Source: an uncultured Collinsella sp. (GTDB lineage: Bacteria; Actinomycetota; Coriobacteriia; Coriobacteriales; Coriobacteriaceae). From it: a DNA stretch of 14,043 bases. Under the pieces are notes generated by a model. The model searched no databases and was not told the origin of the DNA. It saw nothing but the letters and a program-made list of their open reading frames with translations. Position numbers and translations under genes: made by a program. Below, one piece after another: positions 7,772-13,527 of this stretch. Every line of letters begins with the position of its first letter. Position 1 is the first letter of the stretch. The stretch spans positions 1-14,043 of the forward strand of contig USMH01000009.1 in the NCBI GenBank assembly GCA_900555745.1. Direction: 5' to 3'.

Positions 7772-8650
7772 TTACTTGTCGTGAAGGACGGTACCGAGGA
7801 AGTCGGTGTCGAAGGGCACAGCTTCGGCAAAGGCGTAGTCGCCGTCGCTGGCGATGAGTAGGTAGTTCTCCTCGCCGCCGAACTCCGTATCGCCGCATGG
7901 GACCACCCAGGCGTGGGCGAATACCTCGAGTGCCGTGGCAGTGCAGTCGCGCAGGAACGTCACGTCGCTCCCCTCGTTTGCGCTCACGATATTGGCAACG
8001 TAGATACCCCCGGGGTTCAGGCTGCCCCGCACCAGGCGCAACGCCTCAACCGTCGCCAGCTCGCGTACGGGTTCGGCGCCGCCAAAGCAATCGCTCACGA
8101 CCACGTCGTAGCGACGATGGCCCACGCTCGTCACACCCAAATACGAGCGAGCCTCAGCGGTTATCACCCGCAGGCGATCGCCCGCCGCGCGCTCCAGCTC
8201 GTCTAGGTAGAACCAGCGGCGCGCCAGGCGCGTAATCTCTCCGTCATACTCGATGACGTCCATGCGCAAGCCCTCGTGCGACATCAGCGCGAACTTGGGA
8301 CAGGCAAACCCGCCGCCACCCAGCACAAGCATGCGGTTGATGCCGTGACCATAAGCATCGCGCATCGCATCCTCGGACTCAAACACGTCGTCAAACGCAC
8401 GATAGTACGCAAAGACGGGCTCCGCCCAACGCTCACCAACGTAGCTTGCGCTTTGGTAGACGCCGCCTTGCACCAACACGCGGACTTCGTCGCCGCCCTC
8501 GTCGTGCACGCGTTTCACACGCGCCAACCCATTGCGGGTTCGCGCAACCTGCAGACAGGCAGCACGAACAGCGACAGCGGCCGCACCAAGCGCCGCGGCT
8601 CCCAGAGCAACGCCGGCAACGACGCCGGCAGAAACACTCGGCTTGTTCAT
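7772..8650 (-). CDS. Spermidine-synthase-like methyltransferase-fold protein with N-terminal membrane anchor
   Basis: A 292-residue protein with a spermidine synthase-like Rossmann fold. Residues about 8-28 form an Ala/Val/Gly-rich hydrophobic segment that may anchor it in the membrane. The nucleotide-binding core is MLVLGGGGFACPKFAL (107-122), the acidic second-strand motif is DVIEYDGEI (131-139), and the position of the polyamine-site aspartate is YDVVVSDCFGG (181-191). True spermidine synthases usually read GGGDGG and D-S/T-x-DP here, so the aminopropyl acceptor site does not look intact, and polyamine synthesis is doubtful. The substrate is unknown. ATG at 8648-8650 directly abuts the Elp3 stop codon (TAGATG on the minus strand), and AAGGAG lies six bases before it within the end of the Elp3 gene, so the two are one transcription unit. 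Fold is confident; function is not. Confidence 0.8.
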   Translation of the reverse strand: MNKPSVSAGVVAGVALGAAALGAAAVAVRAACLQVARTRNGLARVKRVHDEGGDEVRVLVQGGVYQSASYVGERWAEPVFAYYRAFDDVFESEDAMRDAYGHGINRMLVLGGGGFACPKFALMSHEGLRMDVIEYDGEITRLARRWFYLDELERAAGDRLRVITAEARSYLGVTSVGHRRYDVVVSDCFGGAEPVRELATVEALRLVRGSLNPGGIYVANIVSANEGSDVTFLRDCTATALEVFAHAWVVPCGDTEFGGEENYLLIASDGDYAFAEAVPFDTDFLGTVLHDK

Positions 8651-10558
8651 CTAGAGCTCCTTTTGCAGATAAAGGCCATGGTCATAAAATCCAAGATGGC
8701 GATAGTACTCGCGCGTACCGATCGCGCTGATCACGTTGATGCGCGCATAGCCGGCATCCCGGGCAATCTCGCACGCACGCTCTACGAGCAAACGCCCCAA
8801 CCCGTGATGCTGCGCCGCCTGGCCCTGGTCGCCCACGCGTGCCGCCATGCCATACACGTGCACCTCGCGAATCATCGCCTCGTCCGGCATCGTCGGCAAC
8901 TCGTCCGCATGCGCGGCAACAAACGAATGGTCGGGCAGCGACAACCGCAAAAAGCCCGCGATCTTGCCCTCGGGCGTCACCCACTGCAAAAAGCGCTCGT
9001 GCGTCACCGGCGTCTCGTACGCCACTTCCTCATCAAGAGATAACTCATCCAAGTCGGCACCCGCAGTGCTGATCTCGCGATAGCGAATCTCGCGCACCGT
9101 CGCACCGTCACCCCGAGCAGCAAGACGGTTCTCAACGAGCTGACGCAGGTTGGGTTTCTTGTTGCCCACCATAATGTCGTCGGAACTAAAGTCGCGAATC
9201 ATGCGGCTGATACGGCAGAACGGCGGCGTCACCACGATGTCATCGGCCAGCACGTCGAGAAGCTCTTCCTCGGTATAGGGGCGCCACTCGCCGCGCTCAT
9301 AGCAGCCCACCAGACGCGAGCCCTCGATGAGCGCACACGGGTAGACCTTGACCTCGTCGGGCATAAAGGCCCCCTCGGTCATAAAGCGTTCGTAGTCGCG
9401 CTTGTCCCCCTCGGGTGTGGCGCCCAATAAGTTGAGCATAAAATGCGCATGGATCTTAAAGCCAAACAGGCGCGCAAGCGAAAACGCCCGCTCGATCTGA
9501 GCCACCGAAATGCGACGCTCGTTGATATCGAGCAGGTGCTGGTCGAGGCTCTGGATGCCCATCTGAATCTTGGTGCAACCCAAGCGGCGGATAAGCGTGA
9601 GGGCCTGCGGCGTTACAGCATCGGGGCGCGTCTCGATAACGAGCCCCACCACGCGATGCTTCGCCGTCTCGTTGGTGCGCTGTTGACCCTCGAGCTCCTC
9701 CATCGTTGCCGTCTGCCACTTGGCAACCTCGCCCCACGGCGTACCGGGGCCGTACAGACGACGCACCGCGCGGTTATAGCCGCCCACGGCAGCATCCACA
9801 CGCTCCTGCTCGTCGGCAACACCACTCGCAAGCTCGGCCTCGTCGGTCGCAATACCGGCAGCCCGATAGCGCTCGCGGCGCTCTGTTACCACCGGCGGCA
9901 AGGCATCGGCGGGAGCGTCATCGAGCAGGCGCCCCGCCTCGGCACGGCTGATGCCCGGACGCGCCAACATGGGGTTTGCCGCCACGCCGGCGACGGCATC
10001 GTCATTGAGCGCACGGAAGAGCTCCGACATAAACCATGCCTGATACCCTTGCGGATAGTCGCTCCAGGTGCCGCCGAGCACGATGAGCTCAATCTTATCG
10101 GTCGCATGCCCCATCTGCGAAAGCGCGGTCAGACGAGCGCTCACCTGCAGATACGGATCGAAGCAATTTTGCTCCGCACGGGCGCACGCCGGCTCGGCGT
10201 GCAGATAGCTTTTGGGCATGCGCAGGTCGTTAGGGCAAAACAGGCAATCGCCCGAGCACGGCCAGGGCTTGGTGATGACGGTAATGGTCGCCACGCCCGA
10301 AGCCGTGCGGCGCGGCTTCATGCGCAGCACCTGCAGCAGTTGGCGTTCCAGATCGGAATCGACATTCCACGCAGCCCACCGAGCCGGCTCCTCACGTTTA
10401 ACCCGCTGGTAGAACGGCAGCAGACGGCGCTTGGCCAAATCGCGTTTGTCGGCACCCTCACGGCGCGCCTCGGCATGTATCAGTTTGACGAGCGCCTTGT
10501 CGTCCACGGTCTCGCCGCGACGCAGGGCCTCAAGTATGTTCAAGATAATCTGTTCCAT
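8651..10558 (-). CDS. elp3: Elp3-like tRNA wobble-uridine radical SAM / GNAT enzyme
   Basis: A 635-residue enzyme of the Elp3 family, which uses a radical SAM domain and acetyl-CoA to attach a carboxymethyl group to C5 of uridine 34 in tRNA. The cluster cysteines are in PWPCSGDCLFCPN (98-110; C101, C105, C108). Family motifs follow: PKSYLHAEPACARAEQN, NCFDPYLQ, DKIELIVLGGTW (154-165), VVGLVIETRPDAV (303-315) and KIQMGIQSLDQ (330-340). The C-terminal acetyltransferase domain shows REVHVYGMA (564-572), the acetyl-CoA loop QHHGLGRLL (583-591) and REYYRHLGF (616-624). Compared with Elp3 proteins of about 460-560 residues, it has a longer segment (about 185-300) between the strand after GGTW and the ETRPD motif. 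There are no Elp1, Elp2 or Elp4-6 genes nearby, as expected for bacterial forms. ATG at 10558 has only a weak G-rich site before it. The downstream spermidine-synthase-like gene is co-transcribed. Confidence 0.9.
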   Translation of the reverse strand: MEQIILNILEALRRGETVDDKALVKLIHAEARREGADKRDLAKRRLLPFYQRVKREEPARWAAWNVDSDLERQLLQVLRMKPRRTASGVATITVITKPWPCSGDCLFCPNDLRMPKSYLHAEPACARAEQNCFDPYLQVSARLTALSQMGHATDKIELIVLGGTWSDYPQGYQAWFMSELFRALNDDAVAGVAANPMLARPGISRAEAGRLLDDAPADALPPVVTERRERYRAAGIATDEAELASGVADEQERVDAAVGGYNRAVRRLYGPGTPWGEVAKWQTATMEELEGQQRTNETAKHRVVGLVIETRPDAVTPQALTLIRRLGCTKIQMGIQSLDQHLLDINERRISVAQIERAFSLARLFGFKIHAHFMLNLLGATPEGDKRDYERFMTEGAFMPDEVKVYPCALIEGSRLVGCYERGEWRPYTEEELLDVLADDIVVTPPFCRISRMIRDFSSDDIMVGNKKPNLRQLVENRLAARGDGATVREIRYREISTAGADLDELSLDEEVAYETPVTHERFLQWVTPEGKIAGFLRLSLPDHSFVAAHADELPTMPDEAMIREVHVYGMAARVGDQGQAAQHHGLGRLLVERACEIARDAGYARINVISAIGTREYYRHLGFYDHGLYLQKEL

Positions 10559-10564
10559 GCCCCC

Positions 10565-10570
10565 ATTGTA
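10565..10570 (-). promoter_or_regulatory. Candidate -10 element very close to the Elp3 start
   Basis: On the minus strand TTTACAAT places a TACAAT hexamer about seven bases before the Elp3 ATG, with no good -35. If used, the message would be leaderless or nearly so, which fits the weak ribosome binding site. It sits directly after the terminator of the upstream gene. Confidence 0.3.
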
Positions 10571-10576
10571 AAGGCA

Positions 10577-10610
10577 AAGGCGCCGGAGCCGATCTCGGCT
10601 TCGGCGCCTT
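10577..10610 (-). terminator. Intrinsic terminator of the XRE-DUF4097 operon
   Basis: The arms at 10577-10590 (AAGGCGCCGGAGCC) and 10597-10610 (GGCTTCGGCGCCTT) pair over 14 positions with one exception, around the six-base loop GATCTC. On the minus strand the odd position is an A-C mismatch; on the plus strand it would be a G-U pair. On the minus strand the stem is followed by an imperfect T run (TTTGCCTTT). It lies 46 bases beyond the DUF4097 stop and just before the Elp3 gene. Confidence 0.7.
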
Positions 10611-10656
10611 CATCAAACAGCGCAGCTATGGTTTATAAGTCTTCGATAGCCGTCTG

Positions 10657-11556
10657 TCACTCCGGATCAAACGACATGTCGCCCGAACCGACCTCAAAAC
10701 GATACGTAGCAGACTTATCGCCGTTGTCAAATTCAAGATTCAATATGGTCTCGCCATCGTAGCCAAGCGGAAGGAAATCGCTCTCGAAGTCGCCGCTGCC
10801 CACGGTGAGGCTCGCCTTAAAGCCCGTAGAGTTCGGAACCGTTATCTCCACATCGCCCGAGTCCACGCTTACGTCCATCGACTTCGCGGGCGCCTGGTAG
10901 AGCTCGAACGTCACATCGCCCGAACCGACCTCAGCGCTGAGCGCATCAGTCACGCTGCCCGTAAACTCTACATCTCCCGCACCCAGGAAAAGGTCGAAAC
11001 CATCACAGATGACACCGACAATCTGCAGATCACCCGAGCCCACGTGTGCGTTGACTCCCTTCAGATGTTCGGCAACACGGCGCGGCAGCTCGACCGTAAC
11101 TGAGCGATCGATTGCCTTACCGTCATCACTTCCAAACTGAGAAACCTTGAGCGTCGAGTCCTCGACGGATGCGATGTTTTGCGTCGCGGCCTTGGAGGCA
11201 TCCATACCCTTGGCAACGCGCCCCCGCTCAATAACGCAAGCCTTGTTGCCATCAACAACCTTGACGTCCACCGAAGCCGCATTGATATCGAAATCGAGGT
11301 AGCGGAACTCATCGGCATCAAAAGTCGCACTCGAAAGTTGCTGAGGTCGAGCGGAATAGCTGCCGTCATCCAAGAGATCGTCCTCGTCAACCGCATCGTC
11401 CATACCAGACAAGCCGGATACAACATCGTCGAGATCCCACGGACCATCAAAATGAATCAATGTCCGCGAAATGCCAAAGACAAGTCCGATGATGAGCACG
11501 AACGCTCCGATGCCAACGCCCAAGCGTACCTTGGATTCATGCGAAAGCTTCATCAT
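10657..11556 (-). CDS. Membrane-anchored DUF4097 (beta-helix) protein
   Basis: A 299-residue protein with a single N-terminal membrane segment (LGVGIGAFVLIIGLVFGI, residues 12-29), so the rest probably lies outside the cytoplasm. An acidic linker (about 40-66) precedes a DUF4097-type domain. From residue 173 on, a GSGD-like turn recurs: GSGD 173, GAGD 192, GSGD 211, DSGD 232, GSGD 253, DNGD 277 and GSGD 290. The spacing of about 19-24 residues suggests rungs of a right-handed beta helix. At DNA level the EVGSGD-coding words at 10679-10696 and 10916-10933 are identical over 18 bases. DUF4097 proteins often accompany envelope-stress regulators (LiaG in Bacillus is an example), but no biochemical role is settled. 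The ATG at 11556 overlaps the stop of the XRE gene (ATGA), with AGAAGG upstream; a second ATG follows at once. Translation is therefore coupled to the regulator. Confidence 0.83.
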   Translation of the reverse strand: MMKLSHESKVRLGVGIGAFVLIIGLVFGISRTLIHFDGPWDLDDVVSGLSGMDDAVDEDDLLDDGSYSARPQQLSSATFDADEFRYLDFDINAASVDVKVVDGNKACVIERGRVAKGMDASKAATQNIASVEDSTLKVSQFGSDDGKAIDRSVTVELPRRVAEHLKGVNAHVGSGDLQIVGVICDGFDLFLGAGDVEFTGSVTDALSAEVGSGDVTFELYQAPAKSMDVSVDSGDVEITVPNSTGFKASLTVGSGDFESDFLPLGYDGETILNLEFDNGDKSATYRFEVGSGDMSFDPE

Positions 11557-12269
11557 TCATCACCTTCTTTGGCAATCGGCTCAGCGGTAGTCGCGGTAGC
11601 CACGTCAGCATCAACCGAAGCGGAAACATTCTGAGCCCTAGTTGTCACCGGTGCCGGACCAACCTGAATATCCCCGCGCGCCCAATCACCATCGAGCGCA
11701 CGCGCCACCCAGTGATAGATGGGAATCGTAAAGAAGATCAGCGCGGCAAAGGGGCCGGCACCAAACAGGAACATCAGCAAAAAGAACAGCAGCCAACACA
11801 CGGCCCAATACGGGAACGACTGGAACGGGCCCTTCACTGGAGTCGAGCCCACTACGCCGCCACTCGTCGCCTGAGCCGTCGCCGCATTGGCAGCCTGTGC
11901 ACTCCAGCTTGCCGCTTGCGCCGCCTTGGCGGCGGCGTCACTCGCCTGTGTCGCCGCCTCGGTAGCTCGTGCCGCCGCCTCATGGGTGCGTGCACGCTCT
12001 GCTGCCTCGGCCTCGCGCTGACGAGCGCGGTCCTCGTTCTCAAACTCGATATCGTCCTCGATCTCATCGCTCGGATTGAGCAGCTCGTCCAGGCTCACGC
12101 CATAGAGCTTAGCAAGCGAGATCAGGTTCTCGGTATCGGGCGAACTCTCCGCGCGCTCCCATTTACTGACCGCCTGGCGCGACAGCCCCAGCTTTCGCGC
12201 CAGCCCTTCTTGACTAAAGCCTTTGCTGCGGCGAAGGTCGGCGAGCCGCTGCGCAGTTTCTACATTCAT
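11553..12269 (-). CDS. XRE-family transcriptional regulator with C-terminal membrane hairpin
   Basis: A 238-residue DNA-binding protein. Residues about 5-62 form an XRE/HTH_3 domain with the helix-turn-helix at SQEGLARKLGLSRQAVSKWE (19-38) and the typical SPDTENLISLAKLYGVSLDELL after it. Residues about 70-135 are charged and then extremely Ala-rich (AEAAERARTHEAAARATEAA and beyond), probably a long helix or coiled coil. Residues about 152-190 hold two hydrophobic segments split by GAGP, a membrane hairpin. The C-terminal 45 residues are soluble. A regulator tethered to the membrane and co-expressed with a DUF4097 protein suggests envelope sensing; this is inference. The frame stays open for 57 further codons upstream (to ATG at 12440), but ATG at 12269 has a perfect AGGAGG four bases before it and starts just ahead of the HTH, so it is preferred. 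Confidence 0.85.
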   Translation of the reverse strand: MNVETAQRLADLRRSKGFSQEGLARKLGLSRQAVSKWERAESSPDTENLISLAKLYGVSLDELLNPSDEIEDDIEFENEDRARQREAEAAERARTHEAAARATEAATQASDAAAKAAQAASWSAQAANAATAQATSGGVVGSTPVKGPFQSFPYWAVCWLLFFLLMFLFGAGPFAALIFFTIPIYHWVARALDGDWARGDIQVGPAPVTTRAQNVSASVDADVATATTAEPIAKEGDE

Positions 12270-12273
12270 GGTT

Positions 12274-12279
12274 CCTCCT
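12274..12279 (-). promoter_or_regulatory. Ribosome binding site that sets the XRE regulator start
   Basis: On the minus strand AGGAGG is followed by AACC and then ATG at 12269. It argues against the 57-codon longer reading, whose extra residues resemble no domain. Confidence 0.7.
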
Positions 12280-12387
12280 ATGTGATGCCAGCCGTGCCGC
12301 CGGACCGCTTTTGTTCTTAAGGCGCCTTGCACAGTTAAAAATCTATCCGCCACCGCCAAGAGCATGCCACCTATTCTAGTGAGATTT

Positions 12388-12416
12388 TTGACAACCGCCG
12401 GTTGCGGGTACATATG
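12388..12416 (+). promoter_or_regulatory. Candidate promoter and operator between divergent genes
   Basis: A perfect TTGACA -35 (12388-12393) is followed after 17 bases by CATATG (12411-12416), a mediocre -10. The spacer holds a perfect 13-base palindrome CAACCGCCGGTTG (12392-12404, single central base), well placed for a repressor site. The divergent XRE regulator is an obvious candidate to bind it. Transcription would run toward the Trm9-like gene with a leader of about 115 bases. Confidence 0.35.
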
Positions 12417-12460
12417 AGCTGCGGAAATGTGTCCAAACAAAGCAATGGCACCTAGCTCGG

Positions 12461-12490
12461 TTGTCCCCGTTGCGGCGTTAACGGTAGTAT
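12461..12490 (+). promoter_or_regulatory. Candidate proximal promoter of the Trm9-like gene
   Basis: TTGTCC (12461-12466) and TAGTAT (12485-12490) are 18 bases apart and both match four of six or better. Transcription would begin near 12497, leaving about 40 bases of leader before GTG at 12537. Confidence 0.45.
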
Positions 12491-12521
12491 GGTCGTACTG
12501 TTAATTCCGCACCGCCAACGG

Positions 12522-12527
12522 AAGGAG
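12522..12527 (+). promoter_or_regulatory. Ribosome binding site that sets the Trm9-like gene start
   Basis: AAGGAG lies nine bases before GTG at 12537. An ATG at 12489 in the same frame overlaps the likely -10 element and lacks a site, so it is rejected. Confidence 0.65.
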
Positions 12528-12536
12528 TTCCGCGCC

Positions 12537-13409
12537 GTGAACCGCGATTTCGCCTCATCGCTCATCCAGCTCAACAACACGTTCTATCGCGAGCACTCTG
12601 CCTCCTTCTCCGATACGCGCCAGGCCCCGTGGCCCGGCTGGGTGCGCACCATGGACATCGCGCTCGGGCAGCTCGACGTCGCCACGATCGAGCATCCCGT
12701 CCGCGTCTTCGATCTTGCCTGCGGCAATATGCGATTCGAGAACTTTGCCGCCGGCGGCACACTTGCCGCCAAGGGCGTCGATGGCGCAAACCCCTCGGCA
12801 GATGCCAGCTGCCCGTTTGAGTTCTATGGTGTCGACTCGTGCCAAGACCTGGCCATCGATGCACATGGCCACGCGCTGCGCATTCCCAACCTCCACTTCC
12901 AGGAACTCGATGTGCTCGACGCCCTCATGAAGCTCAACCCCGCCGAGACACCCGACGTGCTTTTCGACGCCCCGCTCGCCGACATCTCGGTCTGCTTTGG
13001 CTTTATGCACCACGTGCCGTCGTGCGAGTACCGCGTACGCGTGCTCGACGCCTTGGTGCGCCAGACGCGCCCGGGCGGCATCATCGCCATCAGCTTTTGG
13101 GAGTTTATGAACGATGAGCGCATGGCGCGCAAGGCTGTTCGCGCCGAGGCCCGCGCCGAGCTCACCCCGCCGTTTGAGGGTTACGATTCCGCGCAGTTTG
13201 AAGCCGGCGACCACCTCATTGGCTGGCAAAACGACCGCCACGCCTACCGCTATTGCCATCACTTTGACGATCAGCAGATCACCGACCTGGTGCGCGGCGT
13301 CCGTACGTTCTACAAGAGCGGCGAGGTCCCCGTGCGCGAGCTTGAGCGCTTCCATGCCGACGGTCGCAGCGGCGAGCTCAACCGCTATGTGATTCTCAAG
13401 CGTCTGTAA
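12537..13409 (+). CDS. Trm9/ALKBH8-like SAM-dependent methyltransferase
   Basis: A 290-residue class I SAM methyltransferase. The N-terminal LNNTFYREHSASFSDTRQAP then WPGW (12-35) closely resembles the Trm9/ALKBH8 entry motif (Y-x-x-x-A-x-x-F-S-x-T-R-x-x-P-W-P). The SAM-binding loop is VFDLACGNMRFENF (57-70), the second acidic strand is EFYGVDSCQDL (95-105), and the motif IV/V region is SVCFGFMHHVPSCEYRVRVL (151-170), then LVRQTRPGGIIAISFWEF (173-190). A later RYCHHFDDQQITDLV (238-252) parallels the RYYH-x-F-x-x-x-EL segment of Trm9. Trm9 and ALKBH8 methylate cm5U34 of tRNA to mcm5U. With an Elp3 gene 2 kb away, the same role is attractive here but unproven. The motif-I loop has ACGNMRF in place of the usual GCGNGKY. 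GTG at 12537 gives the start; stop TAA is followed by a terminator at 13447. A generic small-molecule methyltransferase remains possible. Confidence 0.78.
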   Translation: MNRDFASSLIQLNNTFYREHSASFSDTRQAPWPGWVRTMDIALGQLDVATIEHPVRVFDLACGNMRFENFAAGGTLAAKGVDGANPSADASCPFEFYGVDSCQDLAIDAHGHALRIPNLHFQELDVLDALMKLNPAETPDVLFDAPLADISVCFGFMHHVPSCEYRVRVLDALVRQTRPGGIIAISFWEFMNDERMARKAVRAEARAELTPPFEGYDSAQFEAGDHLIGWQNDRHAYRYCHHFDDQQITDLVRGVRTFYKSGEVPVRELERFHADGRSGELNRYVILKRL

Positions 13410-13446
13410 GCACCGACGATGCGCCGCCGAGCCGCACCGCATCTTT

Positions 13447-13471
13447 CGGGCAAGCTATGCCCGCCCTTTTT
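13447..13471 (+). terminator. Intrinsic terminator after the Trm9-like gene
   Basis: CGGGCA (13447-13452) pairs with TGCCCG (13458-13463) around a five-base loop AGCTA, followed by CCC and TTTTT (13467-13471). It lies 37 bases beyond the stop codon. Confidence 0.72.
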
Positions 13472-13483
13472 CAATCCATTGAC

Positions 13484-13505
13484 GGAACGTGCAGCTATGC
13501 GTTCC
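13484..13505 (+). repeat. Inverted repeat in the leader of the TrmB-like gene
   Basis: GGAACG (13484-13489) and CGTTCC (13500-13505) form perfect arms around ten bases. It ends 12 bases before the AAGGAG of the next gene. The loop shares the 8-base word AGCTATGC with the terminator hairpin at 13453-13460. It may be an operator or leader hairpin, or chance; no T run follows. Confidence 0.3.
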
Positions 13506-13517
13506 AAACTTATGACC

Positions 13518-13523
13518 AAGGAG
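13518..13523 (+). promoter_or_regulatory. Ribosome binding site that sets the TrmB-like gene start
   Basis: AAGGAG is followed by CCTC and ATG at 13528. Confidence 0.65.
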
Positions 13524-13527
13524 CCTC

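Noticed and set aside
7744..7772. Possible bidirectional terminator between the convergent helicase and spermidine-synthase-like genes (AAGACCAGTCTTTTTT)
   Set aside because: The strongest reading gives only four base pairs around a four-base loop; the alternative AGTCT/AGACT pairing has a 14-base loop. The T run is suggestive but the stem is too weak to call.
10625..10650. GCTAT / ATAGC inverted repeat downstream of the DUF4097 gene
   Set aside because: Five pairs with a 16-base loop, next to a much stronger terminator at 10577-10610.
12270..12440. 57-codon N-terminal extension of the XRE regulator from ATG at 12440
   Set aside because: It lacks a ribosome binding site and crosses the AGGAGG that serves ATG at 12269; the extra residues resemble no domain.
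12555..13442. Long antisense open frame opposite the Trm9-like gene, and similar long antisense frames opposite DUF554, the TerB gene and Elp3
   Set aside because: These are GC-rich mirror frames of clear coding genes, with no ribosome binding sites or recognisable protein motifs.
13453..13500. Direct repeat AGCTATGC at 13453-13460 and 13493-13500 as an attachment site or CRISPR-like unit
   Set aside because: Only two 8-base copies 40 bases apart; no further copies at that spacing and no integrase or cas genes.
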